From positions 1-42,119 of the forward strand of contig JAMLIA010000026.1 in assembly GCA_023954495.1 (NCBI GenBank): a DNA stretch of 42,119 nt. The letters run 5' to 3'. The notes below the pieces were generated by a model. The model did not search any database, was not told the DNA's origin, and was given only the letters and a program-made list of their open reading frames with translations. Made by a program: the position numbers and the translations under genes. Source of the DNA: Thermomicrobiales bacterium (lineage in GTDB: Bacteria; Chloroflexota; Chloroflexia; Thermomicrobiales; CFX8). Shown here piece after piece: positions 15,336 to 22,858 of this stretch (its first letter is position 1; every line of letters begins with the position of its first letter).

Positions 15336-16157
15336 CTATCTCTCCAGGCCCACGAAGGGCCAGATCTCCCCAATTTCGTTGGCGGCAGCGATGGTCTGCT
15401 CAATGATCTCCGGGTTGTGATGGATGTTCCGGTAAGCCGGAGACACCACACTCACCGCACCGATGACTTGCCGCTTCGGTCCGCTGATCCAGACCGGCGC
15501 GGCGACGGCGACGACCTCGTCGGCAGACTCCTGGTCGTTGATCGCGTAGCCGCGTTCGCGAATCAATCGGAACTCATCCTGCAGTTGCGCCAGATCGGTG
15601 ATGGTGTGGTCGCCGAGCTTCGGTGTGCCGCGCTCGACCAGCACGCGCAGGGCTTCATCCTCGGGCAGGTTCGCTAGCCACACCTTGCCGCCGGCGGTTG
15701 CGTGCAGGACAAGGTCTTCGCCGAAGTAGTCGACCACCTTGACGCGCCGCGGGCTCTCGGCCTTGGCGACGAGCACGAGCCGCCCATTCTGGAGCCAGTT
15801 CAGCTCGGCGAGCTCCTGCGATGAGTCCGACAGGCGGCGCAGGATAGGCAAGACCAGGTCGTACATCTCCATTGAGCGCACATGCCGGAAAGCGAGGCCC
15901 AGCAGGCGGGTCGACAGGCGGTAGTGCTGGGTCAGCTCGTCTTTATAGATGTAGCCGTGCGCGGACAGGCTGGTGAGGATGCGGTGGATCAGCCCCTTGT
16001 TGATGCCCATTTCGGTGCTGATGTCAGTCACGGTGCAGCCTTGCGGCGAGCCAGAGAGCATCTCAATAATCGCCATCGCACGTTCCACCGCTGAGACGCT
16101 GGAATGCGATGCCACCTCAATCCGGGGCCTGCTACGTGATGATTTGCGGTCGGCCAT
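15336..16157 (-). CDS. IclR-family transcriptional regulator
   Basis: The 273-residue protein has the N-terminal winged helix-turn-helix (VSAVERAMAIIEML ... TVTDISTEMGINKGLIHRILTSLSAHGYI) and the C-terminal GAF-like effector domain (LVLHATAGGKVWLANLPEDEA; GYAINDQESADEVVAVAAPVW), as in regulators of aromatic and sugar-acid catabolism. ATG 16157 has AAGGG at the proper distance; a GTG 6 bases earlier is in frame. It heads the leftward operon and faces the rightward one across a 334-base intergenic region containing a near-consensus promoter and two palindromes. It is therefore likely to control both arms and itself, by binding the catabolised compound or an intermediate. Confidence 0.93.
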   Translation of the reverse strand: MADRKSSRSRPRIEVASHSSVSAVERAMAIIEMLSGSPQGCTVTDISTEMGINKGLIHRILTSLSAHGYIYKDELTQHYRLSTRLLGLAFRHVRSMEMYDLVLPILRRLSDSSQELAELNWLQNGRLVLVAKAESPRRVKVVDYFGEDLVLHATAGGKVWLANLPEDEALRVLVERGTPKLGDHTITDLAQLQDEFRLIRERGYAINDQESADEVVAVAAPVWISGPKRQVIGAVSVVSPAYRNIHHNPEIIEQTIAAANEIGEIWPFVGLER

Positions 16158-16304
16158 CGTCACCCTTCGATCTTCGCTTCATGCCATCCGGCACACAGAA
16201 GAGATCGCTCACCATGCCGGTAATCGCACAGTAGATCATGGGTCGCTGGCGGTCTACATAGGCGCTGTACGTGCTTGAACGGTTGACCCGGCGGAAGCCG
16301 GAAT

Positions 16305-16314
16305 TGCAGCTGCA
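16305..16314. promoter_or_regulatory. Palindrome abutting the -35 box (candidate operator)
   Basis: The perfect palindrome TGCAGCTGCA ends immediately before the TTGACA box. Its position suits an activator or repressor site; assignment to the IclR protein is an inference. Confidence 0.35.
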
Positions 16315-16343
16315 TTGACAACAACGCACAACGTTTTTATACT
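16315..16343 (+). promoter_or_regulatory. Near-consensus sigma-70 promoter of the rightward operon
   Basis: TTGACA (16315-16320, perfect) and TATACT (16338-16343, 5 of 6) are separated by exactly 17 bases in an A/T-rich spacer. The predicted transcription start is about 16350, giving a leader of about 140 bases before the PLP lyase start. Confidence 0.75.
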
Positions 16344-16356
16344 GCCGTTGCCAATA

Positions 16357-16369
16357 GTAACGCTGTTAC
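16357..16369. promoter_or_regulatory. Candidate repressor operator just downstream of the transcription start
   Basis: The inverted repeat GTAAC-GCT-GTTAC lies at about +8 to +20 of the predicted transcript, where a bound repressor would block escape. IclR proteins bind similar short inverted repeats; the binding itself is inferred. Confidence 0.45.
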
Positions 16370-16491
16370 CTAACGAAACGCAATCTCAACTCGCGCAGCA
16401 CACGCCGCTATGCAGTCGAGATCAGCAGTACCACCGGGGTGCGTCAACGCATGGGTCGCACCGTCCAGCGCAATGCCAGGAAGGACAGCTG

Positions 16492-17751
16492 ATGTCAGCC
16501 GGCACACCATCCGTCGAGATTCCACGACACGGCCGCCGAAGCGAAGAGCTGTGGGGCGAGATGGATGCGGCTCGCGAATCTGATGTCGCCTGGCATTCGG
16601 GTCGCGTCGCCGCGCTCGTCTATCTGCCGGGCGACGATGTCGCGCAGGTGGCTCGCGAAGCCTATCTGCGTTTCTTCTCGGAGAACGGTCTGTCGGCGCG
16701 GGCATTCCCCAGCCTCGCACGCTTCGAGGACGAGGTTGTCCGGATGACCGCCACACTGCTACACGGCGACGAGCACGTCGTCGGCAACATCACATCCGGC
16801 GGCACGGAAAGTATCGTGCTGGGCCTGAAGATCGCGCGCGACAAGGCGCGAGTCGATCAGCCGCAGATCGCGCAGCCGCAGATGGTCGTGCCGGAAACGG
16901 CGCACCCGGCCTTCAACAAAGGCGCGCATCTGCTGGGTATCGAGGTTGTCCGCGTGCCGGTCGGTACCGACTTCCGAGTACGAGCTGCCGACATCGAGGC
17001 CGCCATGACCGAGAACACCATCCTTGTCGCCGGATCAGCCCCGAACTATCCATACGGCATGGTCGATCCGATCCCCGAAATGGCAGCGCTGGCTGCCGAG
17101 CGCGGGATCAGCTTCCACGTCGACGCCTGTATTGGTGGCTTCTTCCTGCCGTTCCTGGAGCGATTGGGCAACCAGGTCATCCCATTCGATTTCCGCGTGC
17201 CGGGTGTCACCACGATCTCCGCCGATCTGCATAAGTACGGCTTCGCGGCGCGCGGTGCCTCGACGATCCTCTGTCGCAACGACGAGATCGGCCAGTATCG
17301 GATTACCACGTTCACCGACTGGCCGGCCGGGACCTACTCGACGCCAACGATGGCCGGGTCGCGTCCGGGTGGCGCAATCGCGTCGGCCTGGGCGGTGATG
17401 CAGTACCTCGGCGAGGACGGCTATACCCGCCTGACCGAACAGGCGATGGACGCCACGCGCCGTCTCATTGATGGAGTCACCGAGATTCCCGGCTTTGAAA
17501 TCTATGGCGAGCCAGACACCTCCGTCCTTGCCTTCGGCTCACCGGATTACGACATGGCAGCGGTCGCGACCGAAATGGAGCGCCGCGGCTGGTTCGTCCA
17601 CATTCAACGCTATCCAGCGGGCATTCATCTCATGCTCTCGCCCGGACATGCACCGTTCATTGACGACTATCTCGCAGATCTTCGCGAGGCAGTTGCGCTG
17701 GTTGCACGCGGCGAGGGCACCAGCGACGGAAGGGAGGCGGTCTACGGCTAA
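16492..17751 (+). CDS. PLP-dependent lyase/decarboxylase, sphingosine-1-phosphate lyase-like
   Basis: The 419-residue protein is a group II PLP decarboxylase-fold enzyme. Residues 98-110 (GNITSGGTESIVL) bind the PLP phosphate, HVDACIGGFFLPF (209-221) provides the stacking/aspartate region, and ISADLHKYGFAARG contains the Schiff-base Lys248. This H-K-Y-G pattern and the DACIGGF box are those of sphingosine-1-phosphate lyase, which cleaves a C-C bond beside a phosphorylated amino alcohol, rather than of glutamate or tyrosine decarboxylases. There is no membrane anchor, unlike the eukaryotic enzyme. The start is ATG 16492, 6 bases after AGGAAGGA; the frame opens at 16315, inside the promoter, so the upstream part is not coding. 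It is the first gene of the importer operon and probably performs the key cleavage of the imported compound. Confidence 0.88.
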   Translation: MSAGTPSVEIPRHGRRSEELWGEMDAARESDVAWHSGRVAALVYLPGDDVAQVAREAYLRFFSENGLSARAFPSLARFEDEVVRMTATLLHGDEHVVGNITSGGTESIVLGLKIARDKARVDQPQIAQPQMVVPETAHPAFNKGAHLLGIEVVRVPVGTDFRVRAADIEAAMTENTILVAGSAPNYPYGMVDPIPEMAALAAERGISFHVDACIGGFFLPFLERLGNQVIPFDFRVPGVTTISADLHKYGFAARGASTILCRNDEIGQYRITTFTDWPAGTYSTPTMAGSRPGGAIASAWAVMQYLGEDGYTRLTEQAMDATRRLIDGVTEIPGFEIYGEPDTSVLAFGSPDYDMAAVATEMERRGWFVHIQRYPAGIHLMLSPGHAPFIDDYLADLREAVALVARGEGTSDGREAVYG

Positions 17752-17913
17752 AGTCCGCGCCGAACAGGCGCGACTGCGCGGGACTCTTGGGGATGGGATA
17801 GCGTCGGGGAGCTACGGAATCTGTAGCTGGCGTGGGCGCACGAAACCGGAATTACACGTCCACACGACGTGCATGACGACGCCGGATCGGCGTCACGCTC
17901 AGGAGGAGACAGA

Positions 17914-19707
17914 ATGAGTCTGAAAGCTTCGATCTTCCGTGCCGAACGTCTGAGTCGGCGGCGACTCCTCGCCGGTATGGGCGTGATCAGTGGCGGCGTG
18001 CTCGCCAGCTCATTGCTGGCCGCCTGCGGTGGCAGCGATGACGAGGAGACACCAGCAGCGTCTGGTGGTACCACGCCCGAGGCAACGGCAGCCGATTCCG
18101 GTAGCGAGACCGCAACCGAAGCCCCCGCAGAAGCCACGACCGATGCAGGTGCCGAGAGCAGCCCGACCGAGAGTGGAGAGGCGGCCGCGACCGAACCGAG
18201 CAACGAGGCGGCTGGAGAAGGCACGTATGGCGGCGTCTTCAACGCAGCAGTGGAGTCACCGCCGCCGACGCTCGATATCGCCATCACATTGGCAGCCGCC
18301 GCTCGTGAGGCGACACTCTACTGGCACGAATCCATCGTCGCCTACGGCGAAGGCTATGAGATCGTGCCGCTGGTCGCCGACAGCTGGGAAGCCAGCGACG
18401 ACGGCATGACCTACACCTTCACGCTGCGCGATGCCAAGTTCAGCAACGGCAAGCAAATGACCAGCGACGACGTCGTGGCGTCCTTCGATCGCTACATGGA
18501 TGTCACCGCCCGCGCGAGCGCGTTCGAGATGGTCGATTCGTGGGAAGCGCCGGACGACAAGACGTTCGTCATGAACCTGTCCTTCCCCACGATGACGCTC
18601 CTCGACGCGCTGGCCTATCCGGTCGGCACGCCGGTCGTGTTCCCGCGGGAGGTCATCGAGGGCAAGGAAGCCGGCAAGCTGGCGAACGAGGACATGATCG
18701 GCACCGGACCCTACAAGCTGGCCGAGTGGAAGCCAGACCAGTACCTCAAGCTTGTCCGCAACGACGAGTACGTCGTCACCGGCACCGAGCGAGACGGGCT
18801 GGGAGGCGCGCGCGTCCCGTACTTCGACGAGATCAACCTGATCCCGGTGCCGGAAGTGGCCGGTCGTGTCGCAGGTCTGGAAACCGGCGAATATGACTAC
18901 GCCGCCTCACCGGCCACGACCGAGTACGACCGGCTCAACGAGAACTCCGACATCACGCCGTACATCATCGAGGACCAGCGCTGGATCGTCATCCTGTTCA
19001 ACTTCCGGAACGACATCTCGAACAATCTCAAGTTCCGCCAGGCGGTCCAGGCGGCGCTCGACATGGACTCGCTCGGACAGTCGGTGACGAACGGACGCAA
19101 GGAGTTCTATACCGTTCAGCCGTCGATGTGGTTCAAGAGCTCACCGTGGCACACCGAAGTGGGTGCCGAGCTCTACAACCAGAACGACATCGAGAAGGCC
19201 ACTCAGCTCCTGCAGGAATCCGGCTACGCGGACGAAGAGATCGTCATGGTCACCAACCGCAACTACGATTACATGTACAAGACCATCGTGACCGCTGCCG
19301 AGCAGCTCAAGGCGATCGGCATGAACACCAAGGTCGAGGTTATCGACTGGCCGGCCCAGCAGGCGCGCTGGAAGGAGCCGGACTGGCAGATGAGTGTGAC
19401 CGGCTATCTCTCCCAGGGCATCTTCGCCCCGGATGCGTTCGGCGCGTTCTACGGCGGCGGCGGAGCAGACGCTGGTGCCGGATATGACAACCCGGACATG
19501 ACCAAGGCGTTCGAAGACGCCCAGAAGGCGACGACGCTTGAGGACCGCAAGGCCGCTTTCGAGCAGGTTCAGCGCATCTGGTATGACGATGTCCCCGGTA
19601 TCAAGACCGTTGACACCAACGGCCTGACAGCTCTCCGCGCTGATGTCCAGGGTTACGTGCCGTGGTACAACACCACCCGCTTCTGGACCTGCTGGCGCGA
19701 CGAATAG
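17914..19707 (+). CDS. ABC importer substrate-binding lipoprotein, family 5 (peptide/opine/nickel type)
   Basis: A 597-residue extracytoplasmic binding protein. It has a twin-arginine motif (SRRRLLAGMG), a hydrophobic stretch and the lipobox LLAAC, then a Thr/Glu/Ala-rich linker of about 70 residues, and the SBP_bac_5 domain (EGYEIVPLVADSWEAS..., FTLRDAKFSNGKQMTSDDVV, GTGPYKLAEWKPDQYLKLVRN). Tat-exported lipoproteins of this family are characteristic of Chloroflexota. ATG 17914 has AGGAGGAGA (17901-17909); the frame is open to 17869. Binding proteins of this family take oligopeptides, opines, glycosides or chelates, so the substrate is open. A hairpin separates it from the permease genes. Confidence 0.93.
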   Translation: MSLKASIFRAERLSRRRLLAGMGVISGGVLASSLLAACGGSDDEETPAASGGTTPEATAADSGSETATEAPAEATTDAGAESSPTESGEAAATEPSNEAAGEGTYGGVFNAAVESPPPTLDIAITLAAAAREATLYWHESIVAYGEGYEIVPLVADSWEASDDGMTYTFTLRDAKFSNGKQMTSDDVVASFDRYMDVTARASAFEMVDSWEAPDDKTFVMNLSFPTMTLLDALAYPVGTPVVFPREVIEGKEAGKLANEDMIGTGPYKLAEWKPDQYLKLVRNDEYVVTGTERDGLGGARVPYFDEINLIPVPEVAGRVAGLETGEYDYAASPATTEYDRLNENSDITPYIIEDQRWIVILFNFRNDISNNLKFRQAVQAALDMDSLGQSVTNGRKEFYTVQPSMWFKSSPWHTEVGAELYNQNDIEKATQLLQESGYADEEIVMVTNRNYDYMYKTIVTAAEQLKAIGMNTKVEVIDWPAQQARWKEPDWQMSVTGYLSQGIFAPDAFGAFYGGGGADAGAGYDNPDMTKAFEDAQKATTLEDRKAAFEQVQRIWYDDVPGIKTVDTNGLTALRADVQGYVPWYNTTRFWTCWRDE

Positions 19708-19719
19708 CACTTCCTGTCT

Positions 19720-19747
19720 CCGGCGCGAGCCAATGCGCTCGCGCCGG
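19720..19747 (+). other. Intergenic stem-loop between binding-protein and permease genes
   Basis: Perfect 11-bp arms CCGGCGCGAGC and GCTCGCGCCGG with a 6-base loop, followed by TTT. It lies 12 bases after the binding-protein stop. Such hairpins often stabilise or partly terminate the message so that binding protein is made in excess over permease. Confidence 0.7.
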
Positions 19748-19794
19748 TTTCCAGCTCTCGCTCGGATCACCGCTCTTCGGGATGGATGGAGATC

Positions 19795-20739
19795 ATGGCA
19801 GTCTATATTCTTCGGCGGCTCATCGCGTTCATCCCGACTCTGCTGATCGTGTCGCTACTGATCTTCTTCATGATCTATCTCATCCCCGGTGACCCGGTCG
19901 CGACGATGCTCGGGCCCGAGGCCACCGCCGAGGCGACCGAGAAGCTGCGCGAAGAGCTCAACCTCAATCAACCGCTCCCCGAACGACTGGTCACCTGGTA
20001 CTCCGACGCCATTCGCGGCGATCTCGGCGATTCGTTCTTCCTTCATCAGCCGGTTGCCAGCGCGCTCGTTGAGCGGCTGCCGGTGACGCTGAGTCTGTCG
20101 ATCTTCGCCCTGATGATTGCCACCATCACCGGCATCCTGGCCGGTGTGATCGCCAGCATCCGCCACGGTCGCTTCGCCGACTGGGGCATCATGCTGCTGG
20201 CCATGCTCGGCATCTCGATCCCGATCTTCTGGCTGGCACTCAACATGATCTTCCTGTTCTCGGTGCGCCTCGGCTGGTTCCCGACCGGCGGCTACGTCGC
20301 CTTCTCCGAGAGCCCGGTCGAGTACTTCAAGCATCTGCTGCTGCCGGCGCTGGCGCTCGGGCTGGCCTACACGGCACTGATCGCCCGCATGACCCGCTCG
20401 AGCATGCTCGAAGTGTTGCGCCAGGATTATGTCCGGACAGCGGAAGCCAAGGGGCTACGCGAGCGCGTCGTCGTCCTGCGCCACGCCTTCCGCAACGCGC
20501 TGATCCCGATTGCGACGGTCGTCGGCCTGACGGCCGGGGAGCTGCTCTCGGGCAGTGTGATCACCGAGACAGTCTTCAACCTGCCCGGTGTCGGGCGGCT
20601 GGTGATTGAAGCGGTCAAGCGGCGCGATTACCCGGTCGTGCAGGGCAGCATCCTGCTGATCACGATGCTCTATCTCTTCGTCAATCTGGCGGTCGATCTC
20701 CTGTATGGATGGATCGACCCACGTATCCGCTATCGCTAG
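19795..20739 (+). CDS. ABC importer permease (DppB/OppB family)
   Basis: A 314-residue inner-membrane permease beginning with the typical YILRRLIAFIPTLLIVSLLIFFM segment, followed by PGDPVATMLGPEAT and the extracytoplasmic RLPVTLSLS region. The cytoplasmic EAA loop reads DYVRTAEAKGLRERVVVLRHAFRNALIP, which contacts the ATPase. About six transmembrane segments are visible. ATG 19795 follows GGAG; an ATG at 19786 is in frame. It forms the channel together with the next gene. Confidence 0.94.
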   Translation: MAVYILRRLIAFIPTLLIVSLLIFFMIYLIPGDPVATMLGPEATAEATEKLREELNLNQPLPERLVTWYSDAIRGDLGDSFFLHQPVASALVERLPVTLSLSIFALMIATITGILAGVIASIRHGRFADWGIMLLAMLGISIPIFWLALNMIFLFSVRLGWFPTGGYVAFSESPVEYFKHLLLPALALGLAYTALIARMTRSSMLEVLRQDYVRTAEAKGLRERVVVLRHAFRNALIPIATVVGLTAGELLSGSVITETVFNLPGVGRLVIEAVKRRDYPVVQGSILLITMLYLFVNLAVDLLYGWIDPRIRYR

Positions 20740-20772
20740 CGACGACGGAACCAATCGTATGAGGATGATGCT

Positions 20773-21675
20773 ATGTCAACTGACGTAACGCAGCGTACGA
20801 CCAAGTCCGTTGCCGCCAAAACCAACGATCTGGCGGTGCAGAGTCCGCGCCGTCAGCTCCTGCGCCGGTTTGGTCGCAGCCGTTCAGCACAGATCGGCCT
20901 CGGGCTGACGGCCATCATCGTGGTGGTGTCACTCTTCGCACCGTTGCTCTCCGACCAGGAGCCCAACGCGATGTCGCCAATGGCGATCCTGCAGGGGCCA
21001 ACCCGCGACCATCTCTTCGGCACCGATGACTTCGGCCGCGATGTCTTCACCCGCGTCCTCTATGGTGGCCGCATCTCAATCTTCGTCGGCTTTACCGTCG
21101 CGCTGATCACCGGCGTCCTCGGTGTCCTGATTGGCGCAGTGACAGGCTACTATCAGCGCGTCGATGGCCCAATCATGCGCATCATGGATGCCTTGATGGC
21201 TTTCCCGGCCATTCTGCTGGCGATCGGCATCATGGCGATCCTCGGTCCACGGCTGATCAACATCATTGCGGCATTGGTGATCGTCTATACGCCGCGCTGT
21301 GCCCGCGTCGCCCGCGGGTCGGTCATCGCCATCCGCGATCAGGACTTCGTGCTGGCTGCCCGCGCGATCGGCATTAGTGGCAGGCGCATCATGCTGCGCC
21401 ACCTGATTCCCAACAGCATGGCACCGGTGCTGGTGCAGCAGACATTCATCCTGGCCGTGGCGGTGCTGGCAGAGTCCAGCCTGAACTTCCTCGGCGTCGG
21501 TGTCCCGCCCGATGTCCCGACGCTGGGCAGCATCCTGAGCGACTCGCGCACCTTCCTGCGTGATGCACCCTGGATGTCGATCTATCCGGGTATCTTCATT
21601 TCGGTCCTCGTCCTCGGCTTCAACCTCCTGGGCGATGGTCTCCGCGATGTCCTCGATCCACGCATGCGGCTCTGA
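20773..21675 (+). CDS. ABC importer permease (DppC/OppC family)
   Basis: A 300-residue permease with a cytoplasmic N-terminal extension, a first membrane segment (IGLGLTAIIVVVSLFAPLL), the family signature HLFGTDDFGRDVFTRVLYGGR, and an EAA loop DFVLAARAIGISGRRIMLRHLIPNS. It starts 33 bases after the DppB-like gene. No ATP-binding subunit (DppD/DppF type) follows; the next gene is an oxidoreductase, so the ATPase must be encoded elsewhere. Confidence 0.94.
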   Translation: MSTDVTQRTTKSVAAKTNDLAVQSPRRQLLRRFGRSRSAQIGLGLTAIIVVVSLFAPLLSDQEPNAMSPMAILQGPTRDHLFGTDDFGRDVFTRVLYGGRISIFVGFTVALITGVLGVLIGAVTGYYQRVDGPIMRIMDALMAFPAILLAIGIMAILGPRLINIIAALVIVYTPRCARVARGSVIAIRDQDFVLAARAIGISGRRIMLRHLIPNSMAPVLVQQTFILAVAVLAESSLNFLGVGVPPDVPTLGSILSDSRTFLRDAPWMSIYPGIFISVLVLGFNLLGDGLRDVLDPRMRL

Positions 21676-21718
21676 GGCATAGACATACGGCAGACAATTC
21701 CGGGGAGGGGTGATCTCG

Positions 21719-22732
21719 ATGGCACAGGTAGGTCTCGGTCAGATTGGCTGTGGCACGTGGGGCCAGGTCATGCTGACTGCGTACAGCGGTCACGAGCAGG
21801 TGCAGATCCAGGCTGTCTGCGATGTGAACGGCGACCTCGCGCGCCAGGTCGCCGACACGTTCGGCGCGGAGGCCTGGTACGACAACATCGAGGATCTGCT
21901 GAAGCATCCGGGGATCGACGCAGTCGGTATCGCCACACCGGACTACGCGCACCGCGAGGCGGTCGTCGCAGCGCTGGATGCCGGCAAGCACGTCCTCGTC
22001 CAGAAGCCGTTCGCAACGACCGTCGATGACTGCAAGGCGATGGTCGAGGCGGAGGAGCGATCGGGCCGCTACCTGATGATCGACTTCCAGCATCGCTGGG
22101 GCATCGGCTTCGCTGAGGCACGCGCCGCCGTCGAGAGCGACACGTTCGGCAAAGTCGTCCACGGCCACATCCGCATGAGCAACAGCCAGCGCGTGCCGAC
22201 GCAGATGCTGTCGTGGTCGGGGCAATCGAGCGTCCTCTGGTTCCTCGGCACCCACACGCTCGACCTGCTGCGCTACATCACCGGCAGCGAGGTCGAGCGC
22301 GTCTACGCCGTCTCACGGCGCGGCGTCCTCGAATCGCTCGGCATTACGACGCCGGATTTCTTCCAGTCGACGCTGGAGTTCGCAAACGGTGCCTGCATCC
22401 AGATGGAGAACTCCTGGGTGTTGCCCGAGGGCGAGATCGCGTTGATCGAGCTGAATATGGAACTGTATGGCGCGAACGAGTGTGTGCGCGTCAACCAGGC
22501 ACCGTTCAATGTGATCCAGACGACGACGAAGGACGGGCTGGTTGTGCCGGTCAACGCCCGCTCGGCGGTCATGGCCCGGGGCCGCTCGATCGCCTACTTC
22601 CTGGATTGCGTGGCAGCCGGCACCAAGCCCTCGATCAGCGGTCACGATGGACTGATGAACACGGCGACGCTCGTTGCCATCGAGAAATCCATCGCCGAGG
22701 GCCGACCGGTCGAGCTTGCCGAAGTCCTCTGA
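21719..22732 (+). CDS. Gfo/Idh/MocA-family NAD(P)-dependent dehydrogenase
   Basis: The 337-residue protein has a Rossmann domain (VGLGQIGCGTWGQVML, then AVCDVNGDLARQVA) and a C-terminal alpha/beta domain. The family motif EKPxA reads VQKPFATT: the catalytic Lys is kept, but the preceding Glu is Gln. The usual active-site region follows with WFLGTHTLDLLRYI (GxHxxD: Gly-Thr-His-Thr-Leu-Asp). Family members oxidise or reduce sugars, inositols and other polyols. ATG 21719 lies 9 bases after GGAGG of a long ribosome-binding site (GGGGAGGGGTGATC); a GTG at 21710 overlaps that site. It is co-directional with the importer genes. Confidence 0.9.
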   Translation: MAQVGLGQIGCGTWGQVMLTAYSGHEQVQIQAVCDVNGDLARQVADTFGAEAWYDNIEDLLKHPGIDAVGIATPDYAHREAVVAALDAGKHVLVQKPFATTVDDCKAMVEAEERSGRYLMIDFQHRWGIGFAEARAAVESDTFGKVVHGHIRMSNSQRVPTQMLSWSGQSSVLWFLGTHTLDLLRYITGSEVERVYAVSRRGVLESLGITTPDFFQSTLEFANGACIQMENSWVLPEGEIALIELNMELYGANECVRVNQAPFNVIQTTTKDGLVVPVNARSAVMARGRSIAYFLDCVAAGTKPSISGHDGLMNTATLVAIEKSIAEGRPVELAEVL

Positions 22733-22748
22733 CACCCAGCTGATCTGT

Positions 22749-22775
22749 CGGAGCAGACGCTGCCTGTCTGCTCCG
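22749..22775 (+). terminator. Stem-loop between Gfo/Idh and GMC genes
   Basis: Perfect 10-bp arms CGGAGCAGAC and GTCTGCTCCG with a 7-base loop, beginning 17 bases after the Gfo/Idh stop. There is no T-run, so it may reduce rather than stop read-through. A TTGACA box (22789-22794) just downstream suggests a further promoter for the GMC gene, but its -10 box is poor. Confidence 0.5.
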
Positions 22776-22858
22776 GCGGATGACCTGATTGACATCGACC
22801 GCCATACTCTGTTAATCACAGTGAAGGTGTGCGAGTGGTGAAGCGGAGTGGTGGCTGC

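Larger units (their letters stand above)
16158..16491. promoter_or_regulatory. Divergent control region between the IclR operon and the rightward catabolic operon
   Basis: A 334-base gap without a plausible gene. It holds a strong rightward promoter (16315-16343), two short palindromes around it, and a purine-rich ribosome-binding site AGGAAGGA (16478-16485) for the PLP lyase. GC content is lower than in the flanking genes around 16315-16380. No equally clear leftward promoter was found. Confidence 0.7.
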
